Assembly (NCBI GenBank): GCA_945901405.1
Contig: CAMDLH010000037.1
Span: 1 to 39,880, forward strand
Direction of reading: 5' to 3'
Origin: Bordetella parapertussis
GTDB lineage: Bacteria; Pseudomonadota; Gammaproteobacteria; Burkholderiales; SG8-41
DNA: 39,880 bases
Made by a program: the position numbers and the translations under genes
Shown here: positions 1 through 7,918 of the stretch, one piece after another
Numbering within the stretch: position 1 is the stretch's first letter
Layout: the number at the start of each line of letters is the position of its first letter
Notes under the pieces: generated by a model
Told to the model about the DNA's origin: nothing
Databases searched by the model: none
What the model saw: the letters and a program-made list of their open reading frames with translations, nothing else

Positions 1-32
1 GTTCAACCAGGTAAACACCCAGCTTCCTAAAA

Positions 33-49
33 TGGGTGAAACTCACCCA
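33..49. repeat. Short perfect inverted repeat upstream of the J-domain gene
   Basis: Seven-base arms TGGGTGA and TCACCCA flank a three-base AAC loop, about 45 bases before the start codon of the next gene. It has no T-tract after it, so it is not a convincing terminator. It could be an operator, a leader hairpin, or a relic of the GATGGGT/ACCCATC repeats seen later in the window. The rest of bases 1-92 shows nothing recognisable. Confidence 0.3.
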
Positions 50-92
50 CAGATTCTGCTGACGAAGCTAATTTCACGACCCCTCACCACGA

Positions 93-1217
93 ATGAACTC
101 TACCCAACGCAACCCGGTAAGCATCGCCGCCGGCAAACAATCGTCAAAATTGTCCAAGGGACAAAAGCTTTTCAACCGGCTCATCATGCAAATCGAGGCG
201 AAGCGGGCGCGCATCGCCGCATGGGAGGAAATCACGCCGGCGTACCACCGCAAGTACGACGGCGAATTGCAGCCGTTGACGAGAGAGGCGACGGCATTGC
301 AGGCCACGCTGGTGCGCAAGCTCGATCACGCCAGCGGCGCCAAGGGATTGAGCAAGGCCGAGCGGCGCAAGATCTCGGGAGTCATCACGAATCTCGCCGG
401 CGATCTGGCTGCGGTGCTTGATGATGACGAGCTTAAGGCAATTTACAACAAACACAGCGGCTCCGATCTCGACGCCGAAGCCGCCGCCAACATGGCGGGC
501 ATGAAATCGATGTTCGAGGACGTGCTCGGCTTTGACCTTGGCGATGACGTGGACATGAGCTCACCCGAGGCGATGCTCGAACGCGCGCAAGCGCAAATGT
601 TGAAGGAGGAAGCCCAGTTCGAAGCGCGCGAACAGGCGCGGCAGGAGCGTCTGAGGAAGCGCAAAAAATCACCAAAACAACTTGCCGAGGAAGCGCGGCG
701 CGAGAACGAAGCGAAGCAGTTAAGCCAATCGATACGCGAGGTCTACCGCAAGCTGGCGAGCGCCCTGCACCCCGACCGCGAAACCGATCCGGCCGAACGC
801 GAACGCAAAACCATACTCATGCAACGCGCGAACCAGGCCTACGAAAAGAACAACCTGCTGCAATTGCTTGAGTTGCAACTCGAACTTGAGCACATCGACC
901 AGCACGCCATCAACAACATCGGCGAAGACCGGTTGAAACACTACAACACGATCCTGCACGAGCAACTCGAAGAACTAGACATGGAAGCCGAACGCGTCAG
1001 CGCCGAATTCATGATGCGTTTCGGCATATCGCCGTTCAAGAATGTCGTGCCCGCCAACGCCATGCGGGAACTGGCCGTGGAAATCGTCAGCGTCCAGCAA
1101 TCCATACGCGCGTTGAAAAAAGACCTGCTGGTGTTCGATGACACGACAAAATTGAAATCATGGCTGCGCTATGTGCCGCATATGCAAAGGAATAATCGCG
1201 ATGATTTTCCGTTTTGA
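93..1217 (+). CDS. Protein with a C-terminal J-domain-like segment (DnaJ-like co-chaperone)
   Basis: The 374-residue soluble protein has an HPD tripeptide at residues 226-228 in the context YRKLASALHPDRETDP, the helix II-loop signature by which J-proteins stimulate DnaK/Hsp70 ATPase. A helix rich in Gln and Leu follows (LLQLLELQLELEHID). The J-like segment lies in the middle to C-terminal part, whereas classical DnaJ has it at the N-terminus, and there is no Gly/Phe region or zinc finger. The first half is charged and helical, rich in Glu, Arg and Ala. The ATG at 93 is the first start in a long frame with strong coding bias; its ribosome site is weak. A role as a specialised co-chaperone is inferred from the motif; the client is unknown. 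The gene stands alone, followed 22 bases later by a toxin remnant on the other strand. Confidence 0.8.
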   Translation: MNSTQRNPVSIAAGKQSSKLSKGQKLFNRLIMQIEAKRARIAAWEEITPAYHRKYDGELQPLTREATALQATLVRKLDHASGAKGLSKAERRKISGVITNLAGDLAAVLDDDELKAIYNKHSGSDLDAEAAANMAGMKSMFEDVLGFDLGDDVDMSSPEAMLERAQAQMLKEEAQFEAREQARQERLRKRKKSPKQLAEEARRENEAKQLSQSIREVYRKLASALHPDRETDPAERERKTILMQRANQAYEKNNLLQLLELQLELEHIDQHAINNIGEDRLKHYNTILHEQLEELDMEAERVSAEFMMRFGISPFKNVVPANAMRELAVEIVSVQQSIRALKKDLLVFDDTTKLKSWLRYVPHMQRNNRDDFPF

Positions 1218-1239
1218 CTTCAGACAATCCACAATGAGG

Positions 1240-1497
1240 TCAAAGCCCCAAAGCCAGGCGTAGTCCGTCGCCGATTCGAGAAACGATTTGCCCCGGCAGC
1301 ATTTTGACCTTGCTCGTCAATAGTTCACGATCCACGGTCAGCACTTGGGATACGTTGACAACCGAGGGCCTTGAGAGGCCAGACTCGGATTTCGAGATGC
1401 GCACATTACCCGGCGCATCGGCGAAATTCAGATTCGACGTGACGACCGCCACTATCACCGTGGCGATGCGGCTATCGTTGAACGGCAGGCCGCGGTT
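1240..1497 (-). pseudogene. Truncated PemK/MazF-type toxin remnant
   Basis: The minus-strand frame from 1497 to the stop at 1240 encodes about 85 residues matching the C-terminal two thirds of PemK/MazF endoribonuclease toxins: FNDSRIATVIVAVVTSNL, then a LADAPGN-like segment, S-G-L-S-R-P-S-V-V-N-V-S-Q and the closing DGLRLALGL. Intact family members begin about 30 residues earlier with an M-x-R-G-E/D-V-W segment. Here that segment is missing: homology stops near 1497, exactly where the next gene's stop codon lies, and the frame runs on into that gene without a family start. A GTG at 1458 could start a 72-residue product lacking the N-terminal strand. No antitoxin gene lies beside it. I read it as a decayed toxin-antitoxin locus cut off at the edge of the ABC operon. 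Confidence 0.7.
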
Positions 1498-1499
1498 TA

Positions 1500-2687
1500 T
1501 TACCTCGGAAACTGCATCCCCGGCGGCATGCCCGGAGGCCCGCCAGCCGGGCCGCCTTTCTCCTCGGGCTTACGCGGCTTTGCCATCATGTCGGCGCGGT
1601 CTTTCAACACCGGCTCCATGTTCTTGGCGGATACGATGTAGGTCCACTGGCCGAGTATCTTCTCGAATTCGGCGCGCGCTTCGAGCATTTTTACCGTCTG
1701 GGCAAATTCCTTGTCGCGTTTGGCGGCTTCTTCGGGCTTCTCGCCTTTTTCCGGCGGACGTGTTTTGTTCGGCGCGCCGCTGAGCACTATGTTGAGCAGA
1801 TAATCGCCGCCGGATTTTTGCTTGGCGAGTTTGCTGGTGTAGGTGAGGCCGTCGAAGGTGTCGGCGGTGAGCGTCACCATGTTTTCGCCGTCTTCGGGTT
1901 TGCCGCTGGCCGACACATCGGAGAATTCCAGTTTGCCGAGTATATTGACAGCACCCACCGCCGCGCTGGGATCAAGCGGGCCCGCGCCGGCGGCGAATTT
2001 CCATTGGCCGTATTCCTCGTCGCGCGTGATTTTCCAGTTGCGGTCGCCGGCCCCTGCCATGGTCAGCGTCTTGATGCGGTCGATCTTGATGAACTGCTTC
2101 GCGAGAAAACGCCCCGCCTTTGGTTCGACATTGGCGTATGGGTCGCCCAGCACCACGACGTTCTGTTGCCCCAGTGCGAGCACGTAGCGCCCCGCGGGCA
2201 CGCCATCCACCGCGTTGGGCAGCGGATTGCCGGGGTCTTTTTTCAGCAACTTCTTGCCGAAGACGAGGCTGGTGATCGGCTTGCCGGCCTTGTCTTTCAA
2301 TTCAAGCAGGGTGCCGGATCCTTCACCCTTGCCCGGTTCGATCAACTCTAGCCGCGGATACAGTGACGCGCCCACGGTTTCGGCTTGCACGATTTTCGCT
2401 TCCACCAATTTCGCCAGCAATTCGCTCACCTCGGCGATGTCGGCAGGATAACCGCCGCGCTCCTTGATGCTCCACGAACCCTTGTTGCTGACCAGCGTGA
2501 TCTCGGCCTTGGCGTCCTTGATACGTATCTCGGCGGTATCGGCGGCCTTAAGATTGGGCAACAGCTTGGCGCCGATCTTGGCGCCGCTCTCCTGATACTG
2601 CGTGATGTCCTTCCAGAACATCGCCAGGCCCGCGCCGCCGAGCACGGCGACGAGCAGCAGCAAGATTAGAAACGACTTGCGATTCAT
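1500..2687 (-). CDS. DUF4340 domain protein, last gene of a GldAFG-type ABC operon
   Basis: The start is the ATG at 2687, which overlaps the upstream gene's TGA as ATGA, with a purine-rich GGGGG tract just before it. The product is 395 residues. It opens with a membrane anchor or uncleaved signal (SFLILLLLVAVLGGAGLAMF) followed by a periplasmic domain of repeated beta units typical of DUF4340, for example LLELKDKAGKPITSLVFGKK and GRYVLALGQQNVVVLGDP. The C-terminus is Pro/Gly/Met rich and probably disordered. DUF4340 proteins usually sit directly after GldG-like genes and are presumed periplasmic partners of that exporter; the substrate is not known. A longer frame to 2792 exists but would lie inside gldG and lacks the coupling signal. 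Confidence 0.85.
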   Translation of the reverse strand: MNRKSFLILLLLVAVLGGAGLAMFWKDITQYQESGAKIGAKLLPNLKAADTAEIRIKDAKAEITLVSNKGSWSIKERGGYPADIAEVSELLAKLVEAKIVQAETVGASLYPRLELIEPGKGEGSGTLLELKDKAGKPITSLVFGKKLLKKDPGNPLPNAVDGVPAGRYVLALGQQNVVVLGDPYANVEPKAGRFLAKQFIKIDRIKTLTMAGAGDRNWKITRDEEYGQWKFAAGAGPLDPSAAVGAVNILGKLEFSDVSASGKPEDGENMVTLTADTFDGLTYTSKLAKQKSGGDYLLNIVLSGAPNKTRPPEKGEKPEEAAKRDKEFAQTVKMLEARAEFEKILGQWTYIVSAKNMEPVLKDRADMMAKPRKPEEKGGPAGGPPGMPPGMQFPR

Positions 2688-4591
2688 CGTGCCCCCGCCA
2701 ATTTCAGTTTGCGCCGTTTGGCGAGTGCCAGCATCAGGCCGAGTATGGTCACCAGCAGCGGCACTGTGCCGATGTTGACGACCTTGGTCCACAACTCAAG
2801 CCGGTCGGTTTCCACGCGCAGGTTCTTGCGCAGTTCTTTCAAATCCTTGCGCGTCTCGTTCGACTTCTTGCGGAAATTTTCGATCTCCGCCTGCTGCTCG
2901 GCGGTGAGCACCGCCGATGCGGCACTGGCACCCGTGCCGGTGCGGCCTTTTTGCAGCGCCTGCAATTTCTCGGTGGTTTGATTGAGGCTGTCTTCCAGCG
3001 TCTTGATCTTGCCGAGATACGCCTGCTGCGCCTGCGTTTCCATTTCGCGCAGCACGGTGAGCGGTTTGCTGAATGCGACGCGGCTGCGCAACTTCATCAG
3101 GCTTTGATCGCCCGACAATTGCTCGATCAGGCTTTGCGCGAACGCGAGGTTGCCGTTGCGCGGCACCACGACTTTTTGCCCGAACACGTCCTGCACTTCC
3201 ACCGCCGCGCCGTCAGTCAGCATGTCTACGTCGGCAACCAGCACCACGGAGTTATCCGCCGCGGCTTCGCGCACATGCTTGCCGGTGGGCGACTCATAGG
3301 GTTTGACTTCCTCGCCCGGCTTGGGCGGCGCGCGTGGCGGCAGCGGCGCGCCGTTGGGGAACGCACTCTTGAATTTGCCGCTCAGGCGTATCGCGATCGG
3401 TTCTTCCTTGCCGGTGGGCGCGAAGCCGCGCGTGGACGGCTCACCCGACAGCGTGGCGATGATCAGATCAACCGGCATCGCGTTTTTCGAGGTATGCACC
3501 AGCACCTGCTGCGTCAGGCCCGGCACCAGCTTGCCCTTGAACGAGCCGCCAAACGGAATCAGCATGGTGCCGACCTGGCTCATCACCACGTCGTCGGTAT
3601 TGAACGCACGACTATCCAGTGTCAACAACGTCGGCAGCAGACGCGGGCCGGCGCCGCTGGGGAATGTCATGTCGGCGATCACCTTGCCGCCATCGACCTC
3701 AAGGCCCCAGCCCTTGAACAGGTTGTAGAGCATCGACTGGCCGGCTTGATTGCCGCCGAACGGATTTTGCATGTCCGGCTGCTGATCGAAGTAGGCGTAG
3801 GGATCGACGAACGCGATCATCTTGCCGCCGCGCAAGATGAATTGATCTATCGCATATTCGGTGTCTTCGGACAGGTTGCGCGGGTGAATCACCAGCAGCA
3901 CCTTGATGTCGTCGTCGATTTTCTTCACGTCGAGTTCGATCTTCTTCACCTCGAACATGCGCTTTAATTCCGAACCCAGCACCCACGGCTCTGTCGGTTG
4001 CTGCTTGCTCATCGGGTTCAACGGCCGGCCCAGCACGGGTAGCCCGCTCATCAGGCCGATCACCGGTTTTTTCGCCTGCGACACCTGCGAAATCGCGCGC
4101 GTGATGTCGTACTCGAGCAGGCGCTCGCGGTCCGCCGACAACACGGGTATCGCCGCCTTCTGGTCGAGGAAACCCACCGACAAACCGAGATAAAACTTCT
4201 CGCCTGTGTTGGTCTGCTGGCCCTCGACGTTATCGAGTTGCGCGGATTCTTCCGCGTCCGAATCCGGCTCGGGATTGAATTTCTCGATGATAATTTTGCC
4301 GCCGGACACCGCCTTGTATTCGGCCAGCAAATCTTCAACGCGCTTGGCGAACGTCTTGATCGCCACCGGCACGGTGTTGCCGCCCTGCGTGTAGTAGAAG
4401 CGGATTTTCACCGGCGCTTCGAGCTTGCCGACGATCTCGCGCGTGCCTTCCGACAGGGTGTAAACGCTGCCTTCGGTAAGATCGACGCGGGCCTTGAATA
4501 CGCTGATGAGAAAGTTGCCGGCGATCAGGATCACCGCCAGCGCGATCAATCCGCCCGCCGAATAAAACCAATTTTCCGAGTATTTTTTCAT
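2684..4591 (-). CDS. GldG-like ABC transporter auxiliary/permease protein
   Basis: The 635-residue protein has one N-terminal membrane segment (about residues 12-32), a large periplasmic region, a predicted coiled coil rich in Gln, Glu and Lys (about 535-605) and a C-terminal membrane helix followed by a KRRK cluster. Early blocks KARVDLTEGSVYTLSEGTRE and VKIRFYYTQGG are typical of the GldG/uncharacterised ABC-2 auxiliary family. GldG works with GldF and GldA in Bacteroidetes gliding, but the same trio is widespread in non-gliding Proteobacteria. It lies three bases after the permease gene and overlaps the DUF4340 gene by four bases, so the set is almost certainly one transcript. Export of an envelope component is inference. 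Confidence 0.85.
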   Translation of the reverse strand: MKKYSENWFYSAGGLIALAVILIAGNFLISVFKARVDLTEGSVYTLSEGTREIVGKLEAPVKIRFYYTQGGNTVPVAIKTFAKRVEDLLAEYKAVSGGKIIIEKFNPEPDSDAEESAQLDNVEGQQTNTGEKFYLGLSVGFLDQKAAIPVLSADRERLLEYDITRAISQVSQAKKPVIGLMSGLPVLGRPLNPMSKQQPTEPWVLGSELKRMFEVKKIELDVKKIDDDIKVLLVIHPRNLSEDTEYAIDQFILRGGKMIAFVDPYAYFDQQPDMQNPFGGNQAGQSMLYNLFKGWGLEVDGGKVIADMTFPSGAGPRLLPTLLTLDSRAFNTDDVVMSQVGTMLIPFGGSFKGKLVPGLTQQVLVHTSKNAMPVDLIIATLSGEPSTRGFAPTGKEEPIAIRLSGKFKSAFPNGAPLPPRAPPKPGEEVKPYESPTGKHVREAAADNSVVLVADVDMLTDGAAVEVQDVFGQKVVVPRNGNLAFAQSLIEQLSGDQSLMKLRSRVAFSKPLTVLREMETQAQQAYLGKIKTLEDSLNQTTEKLQALQKGRTGTGASAASAVLTAEQQAEIENFRKKSNETRKDLKELRKNLRVETDRLELWTKVVNIGTVPLLVTILGLMLALAKRRKLKLAGAR

Positions 4592-4594
4592 GAC

Positions 4595-5341
4595 TTACCC
4601 CGAACGCTGGTTACGGATGATCACGCCGGTGGTGAACAGCGCGAAACCCATCACGGACAAAAAGAAAACAACGTCGCGCAAATCAAGCACGCCGCGCTGA
4701 AAGCCTTCGAAGTGCGTCATCACCGAAAACGCCGCGATCACATCGACCACCACCGGGTTGGCGAAGCGCACCAGCAAATCGGTCACCGGCGTATAGCCCG
4801 CGAGGATCAGGAATAGACAGATCACCACGGAGATGATGAAGCTGATGACCTGATTACGCGTGAGCGCGGAAGTCATGCAACTGATCGCGAGATACGCGCC
4901 CGAGAGCATCAGGCTGCCGACGTAGCCGGCGGCGATGATGCCGTTATCGGGCGAGCCCAGCCAATTGACCGTAATCCACACCGGGAACGTCAGCACCAGT
5001 GCCAGCGCGAGAAACAGCCATGAGGCGAGAAACTTGCCGACGATGGCCTGCCAACTGGTTAGCGGCATGGTGAGCAGCAATTCCATCGTGCCCAGACGCC
5101 GTTCTTCTGACCACAAGCGCATGCCGACCGCGGGCACCAGGAACAGATACAGCCACGGATGCCAGGTGAAGAACGACACCAGCGAAGCTTCGCCACGCTC
5201 GAAAAAATTGCCGACGGTGAAAGTAAAAAACCCCGTCAGCAGCAGAAATATCACCAGGAACACATAAGCAATCGGCGACGTAAAGTAGCCGCCCAGCTCA
5301 CGCTTGATAATGGCCCTGATATTGGCCCATGCACTATTCAT
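4595..5341 (-). CDS. ABC-2 type permease, GldF-like
   Basis: The 248-residue inner-membrane protein has about six hydrophobic segments and the family opening IKRELGGYFTSPIAYVFL, with the later SEERRLGTMELLLTMPLTSW block (EERRxGT) that marks ABC-2 permeases of the GldF/NosY/CcmB-like kind. The ATG at 5341 is preceded by AGGAG at a spacing of six to seven, so the start is well supported. It would form the channel driven by the ATPase encoded directly upstream. The transported substrate cannot be read from the sequence. Confidence 0.9.
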   Translation of the reverse strand: MNSAWANIRAIIKRELGGYFTSPIAYVFLVIFLLLTGFFTFTVGNFFERGEASLVSFFTWHPWLYLFLVPAVGMRLWSEERRLGTMELLLTMPLTSWQAIVGKFLASWLFLALALVLTFPVWITVNWLGSPDNGIIAAGYVGSLMLSGAYLAISCMTSALTRNQVISFIISVVICLFLILAGYTPVTDLLVRFANPVVVDVIAAFSVMTHFEGFQRGVLDLRDVVFFLSVMGFALFTTGVIIRNQRSG

Positions 5342-5365
5342 TTTGTTCTCCTCGCCTGTTCTTGT

Positions 5366-6094
5366 TTAGTGCTTGACGGTGTCGGGCAGCGTAAGCTCGC
5401 GGAACACATCGTCCAACTTGCCCGTGGGCGAACGCGCCTTCAATTCCGCCGGCGTGCCGCTGGCCACCATCTTGCCGCGGTCGATGATGATCACGCGTGT
5501 GCAGGTCTCCTCGACTTCTTCGAGGATGTGCGTCGAAAATATGATCGCCTTCTCCGGCGCCATCCTGCGGATGAGGCCGCGCACTTCGTGCTTTTGATTC
5601 GGATCGAGGCCGTCGGTCGGCTCGTCCATGATCAGCACCTGCGGATCGTGGATCAGCGATTGCGCAAGACAGGTGCGGTGTTTGTACCCCTTCGACAAGG
5701 TGTCAATGGTTTGATGGATGACGTTTTGCAGAAAGCACAATTCGACCGCGTGATTGATGGCTTTTTTCTTGGCGTCGCCGCGCAATCCGCGCAAGTCAGC
5801 CGCGAATCCCAGAAAGCCATGTACTGTCATGTCGGCGTAGCCCGGTGCGTTCTCCGGCAGATAGCCCATCAGGCGCTTGGCCTCCAGCGGCTTTTCGACG
5901 ATATCGAATCCGCCGACGGTGACGCGCCCCGATGTCGGCGGGTAGTAGCCGGTGATCACGCGCATCGTGGTGGATTTGCCCGAGCCGTTGGGCCCAAGAA
6001 ACCCAAGCACCTCGCCGCGCTCCACGGTAAACGAAATATCGTTGACCGCGATCTTAGAGCCGAAGCTCTTGCAAAGGTTTTCGACCTTGATCAA
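5366..6094 (-). CDS. ABC transporter ATP-binding protein, GldA-like
   Basis: The 242-residue ATPase has Walker A GPNGSGKST at residues 34-42, the ABC-2-type signature LSKGYKHR at 133-140, Walker B VLIMDEP at 153-159, a D-loop GLDP and the switch His in FSTHILEEVEE. It is the first gene of the operon ATPase-permease-GldG-DUF4340. The start is TTG at 6094, chosen because GGAGG lies eight bases upstream and no ATG is available in frame nearby. The C-terminal extension after the switch region is short, as in GldA and CcmA-like proteins. Confidence 0.92.
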   Translation of the reverse strand: MIKVENLCKSFGSKIAVNDISFTVERGEVLGFLGPNGSGKSTTMRVITGYYPPTSGRVTVGGFDIVEKPLEAKRLMGYLPENAPGYADMTVHGFLGFAADLRGLRGDAKKKAINHAVELCFLQNVIHQTIDTLSKGYKHRTCLAQSLIHDPQVLIMDEPTDGLDPNQKHEVRGLIRRMAPEKAIIFSTHILEEVEETCTRVIIIDRGKMVASGTPAELKARSPTGKLDDVFRELTLPDTVKH

Positions 6095-6193
6095 TTCGAA
6101 GTCCTCCAGTTGTCCCGCGGTTCAGACCTGCTCCGCGATTTTTAGTTCGTACTGCTATGTTGGGGCAATTGCGCCAGTTTCAAGTGCGGCGTT

Positions 6194-6219
6194 AAATAGT
6201 CACAAAATCGTAACTATTT
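6194..6219. promoter_or_regulatory. Inverted repeat upstream of the ABC operon (possible operator)
   Basis: The arms AAATAGTCAC and GTAACTATTT pair at nine of ten positions around a six-base centre, about 100 bases before the TTG start of the GldA-like gene, in an AT-rich stretch (6190-6250) that contrasts with the surroundings. An adjacent TTGTTT/AAACAA pair followed by T-runs lies at 6219-6240. The position fits an operator or the operon's promoter region. It could instead be the weak terminator of the tRNA gene transcribed toward it. No regulator is suggested by the sequence alone. Confidence 0.3.
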
Positions 6220-6255
6220 GTTTTTAAACAACAATTTTTTGTATTTTCCAACCGC

Positions 6256-6330
6256 TGGTGCCGGTAGTCTGGATTGAACAGACGACCTACCGCTTACAAG
6301 GCGGTTGCTCTACCACTGAGCTATACCGGC
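6256..6330 (-). tRNA. tRNA-Thr (anticodon TGT)
   Basis: The 75 bases fold as a full cloverleaf on the minus strand: acceptor GCCGGTA pairs with TACCGGC, the D arm is GCTC...GAGC, and the anticodon stem ACCGC/GCGGT encloses the loop CTTGTAA, giving anticodon TGT. The T arm is GTCTG/CAGAC with loop TTCAATC, the discriminator is A, and CCA is encoded in the gene. It reads threonine ACA codons. It lies alone between the ABC operon promoter region and a divergent small gene. Confidence 0.97.
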
Positions 6331-6340
6331 GCAGCCGCGC

Positions 6341-6346
6341 ATTATA
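6341..6346 (-). promoter_or_regulatory. -10 box of the tRNA-Thr promoter
   Basis: On the minus strand this reads TATAAT, a perfect sigma-70 -10 hexamer, ending ten bases before the tRNA 5' end. The bases between the hexamer and the tRNA are GC-rich (GCGCGGCTGC), the discriminator type typical of stringently controlled stable-RNA promoters. No good -35 hexamer is seen at 16-18 bases upstream, so the -35 call is left open. Confidence 0.6.
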
Positions 6347-6524
6347 CCTGCGCGGCGGGCACGTTTGCCTTGTGATTCACACGCTTGTGTTGCCGGTCAT
6401 TTCACCGCCGAGTGGCGCATCTTACACCGCGCGGATCACCGCCTCGCAGAAGTTCGCCCCAACGTCGCGCTTATAGCCTACTATGACTTGCAGAGGGACT
6501 TCCTCTGGCGTCACAGGACTTATC

Positions 6525-6884
6525 ATGAGCTTCACATTGCACAAGGATACAAAACCCTTTCTCTTGGGCGCACTTGCAGGAGCGGCGTTACTCGCATGGG
6601 GCGGGTTTGAACTGGTCGGGTGGAAATCCACCGGCAGCGTGGAACGGCTCGTCAAAGGACAGTCCGAGACAGCCGTGGCCGCCGCGCTTGGCAAAATTTG
6701 CAGCGTGCAATTCAATAGCGCCGCGAATCTGCCCGAGCGTTTGGCCGAGTTGCAAAAAACCGACCGCTGGTCTCGCGGCGGCATATTGAGCAAGGCCGGG
6801 TTCGCCACCATGCCCGGCGAGAAGGAACCACGCAACGGCGTGGCGGAGGCTTGCGCCAATCTGTTGGTGCCCGAGAAAGCGTAA
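6525..6884 (+). CDS. Small membrane-anchored hypothetical protein
   Basis: The 119-residue product starts at the ATG at 6525, with AGGA seven bases upstream; an earlier ATG at 6483 would add 14 residues and has no ribosome site. Residues about 10-30 (PFLLGALAGAALLAWGGFEL) form one membrane helix next to a G-W-K-S-T-G-S segment. The rest, with blocks such as A-A-A-L-G-K-I-C, GGILSKAGFATMPG and NGVAEACANLL, resembles a family of conserved small hypothetical proteins of Proteobacteria with one anchor and two conserved cysteines. I do not know a function. It is a single gene divergent from tRNA-Thr. Confidence 0.75.
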   Translation: MSFTLHKDTKPFLLGALAGAALLAWGGFELVGWKSTGSVERLVKGQSETAVAAALGKICSVQFNSAANLPERLAELQKTDRWSRGGILSKAGFATMPGEKEPRNGVAEACANLLVPEKA

Positions 6885-7028
6885 TCGCGCGGCACGCATC
6901 AATTCGCAAATGTCTCCCTGAAGCCGGCGGCCTGACAGGCACGACTTGATCGCCTGTTCGCCTCCGCGCTTTCCGGTTGCACCGGCGCCCCACTATAATC
7001 GACCTTCGATTTTGTGATGGGAACAACC

Positions 7029-7913
7029 ATGAGGGAAGCAACACCAATCGGCCTCGTCGGCATCGGCTTGATGGGCATGGCATGCGCCAAACGCATGCGC
7101 GCGGCGGGCCTCGCGTTGCTCGGCTACGACGTGGATGCAAAAAAACTCGATGCGTTTACCGCGTTGGGCGGTAGTGCGGCATCATCGGTAGCCGAAATCG
7201 CGCGCGTTTGTGATCAAGTGGTGATGGCCGTATTCAATACCGAACAGGTCGAGCAAACCGTCGATGCCCTGGTAGCCGCAATGCCCGCGGGCAAGGCTCC
7301 GCTCATCGCGCTGTGCGTGAGCACCTGCGACCCGGATCGAATATCAGCGCTGGTGGCGCGCACGCCCGCGAACAAATTGCGTTACGTCGAGTCGCCGGTG
7401 TCCGGCACCAGCGATCAAACCGAAAAAGGCGACGCGCTGGGCATGATCGGCGGCGACCCTGCCGCCGCCGAAGAAGCGAAAGCCGTGCTGGATGCGATCT
7501 GCCCGCGCCGCCATCACTTGGGCGCGGCAGGCAATGGCGGCCGGGCGAAATTAGCGATCAATCTGATTTTGGGTGTGAATCGCGCCGCGCTGGCCGAAGG
7601 CCTGGTGTTCGCGCAAAAACTCGGCCTCGATCCCGGCGCGTTTTTGAAAGTAGCGCGCGAATCCGCCGCACAGTCGCAAGTGATGGACATCAAAGGGCCG
7701 AAAATGGTCAGTGGCGATTACACGCCGCACGGCTTCATCACACAGACGCGCAAGGATTTTTTGCTGATGCTCGAACAAGCGAAAGCACGCGGACAGGGTT
7801 TGCCGCTCGCCGAAACTTACGTGAACATCGTTGACGGTTGTGTGACGGCGGGCGAAGGCAACCTCGACAACTCGATCGTGATCGAGGAAATACGGCGGCG
7901 CAAACCAAAATAA
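7029..7913 (+). CDS. NAD(P)-dependent beta-hydroxyacid dehydrogenase (3-hydroxyisobutyrate dehydrogenase family)
   Basis: The 294-residue protein opens with the Rossmann fingerprint GLVGIGLMG (residues 8-16), followed by the family block RYVESPVSGTSDQTEKGDALGMIGG. The helix RAKLAINLIL carries the expected catalytic Lys at 174. The C-terminus SPVSG...LPLAETYVNIVDG matches the HIBADH/tartronate-semialdehyde reductase superfamily. It oxidises a beta-hydroxy acid or reduces the semialdehyde; the exact substrate is not decidable. The ATG at 7029 is preferred because GATGGGA lies just before it; ATG 7017 and GTG 7014 are alternatives. It is the first gene of a tight operon: the next start is five bases after its stop. 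Confidence 0.85.
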   Translation: MREATPIGLVGIGLMGMACAKRMRAAGLALLGYDVDAKKLDAFTALGGSAASSVAEIARVCDQVVMAVFNTEQVEQTVDALVAAMPAGKAPLIALCVSTCDPDRISALVARTPANKLRYVESPVSGTSDQTEKGDALGMIGGDPAAAEEAKAVLDAICPRRHHLGAAGNGGRAKLAINLILGVNRAALAEGLVFAQKLGLDPGAFLKVARESAAQSQVMDIKGPKMVSGDYTPHGFITQTRKDFLLMLEQAKARGQGLPLAETYVNIVDGCVTAGEGNLDNSIVIEEIRRRKPK

Positions 7914-7918
7914 CGGCG

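Noticed and set aside
2951-3967. 338-codon plus-strand frame opposite the GldG-like gene
   Set aside because: His/Arg/Leu-rich shadow, no family features and no ribosome site.
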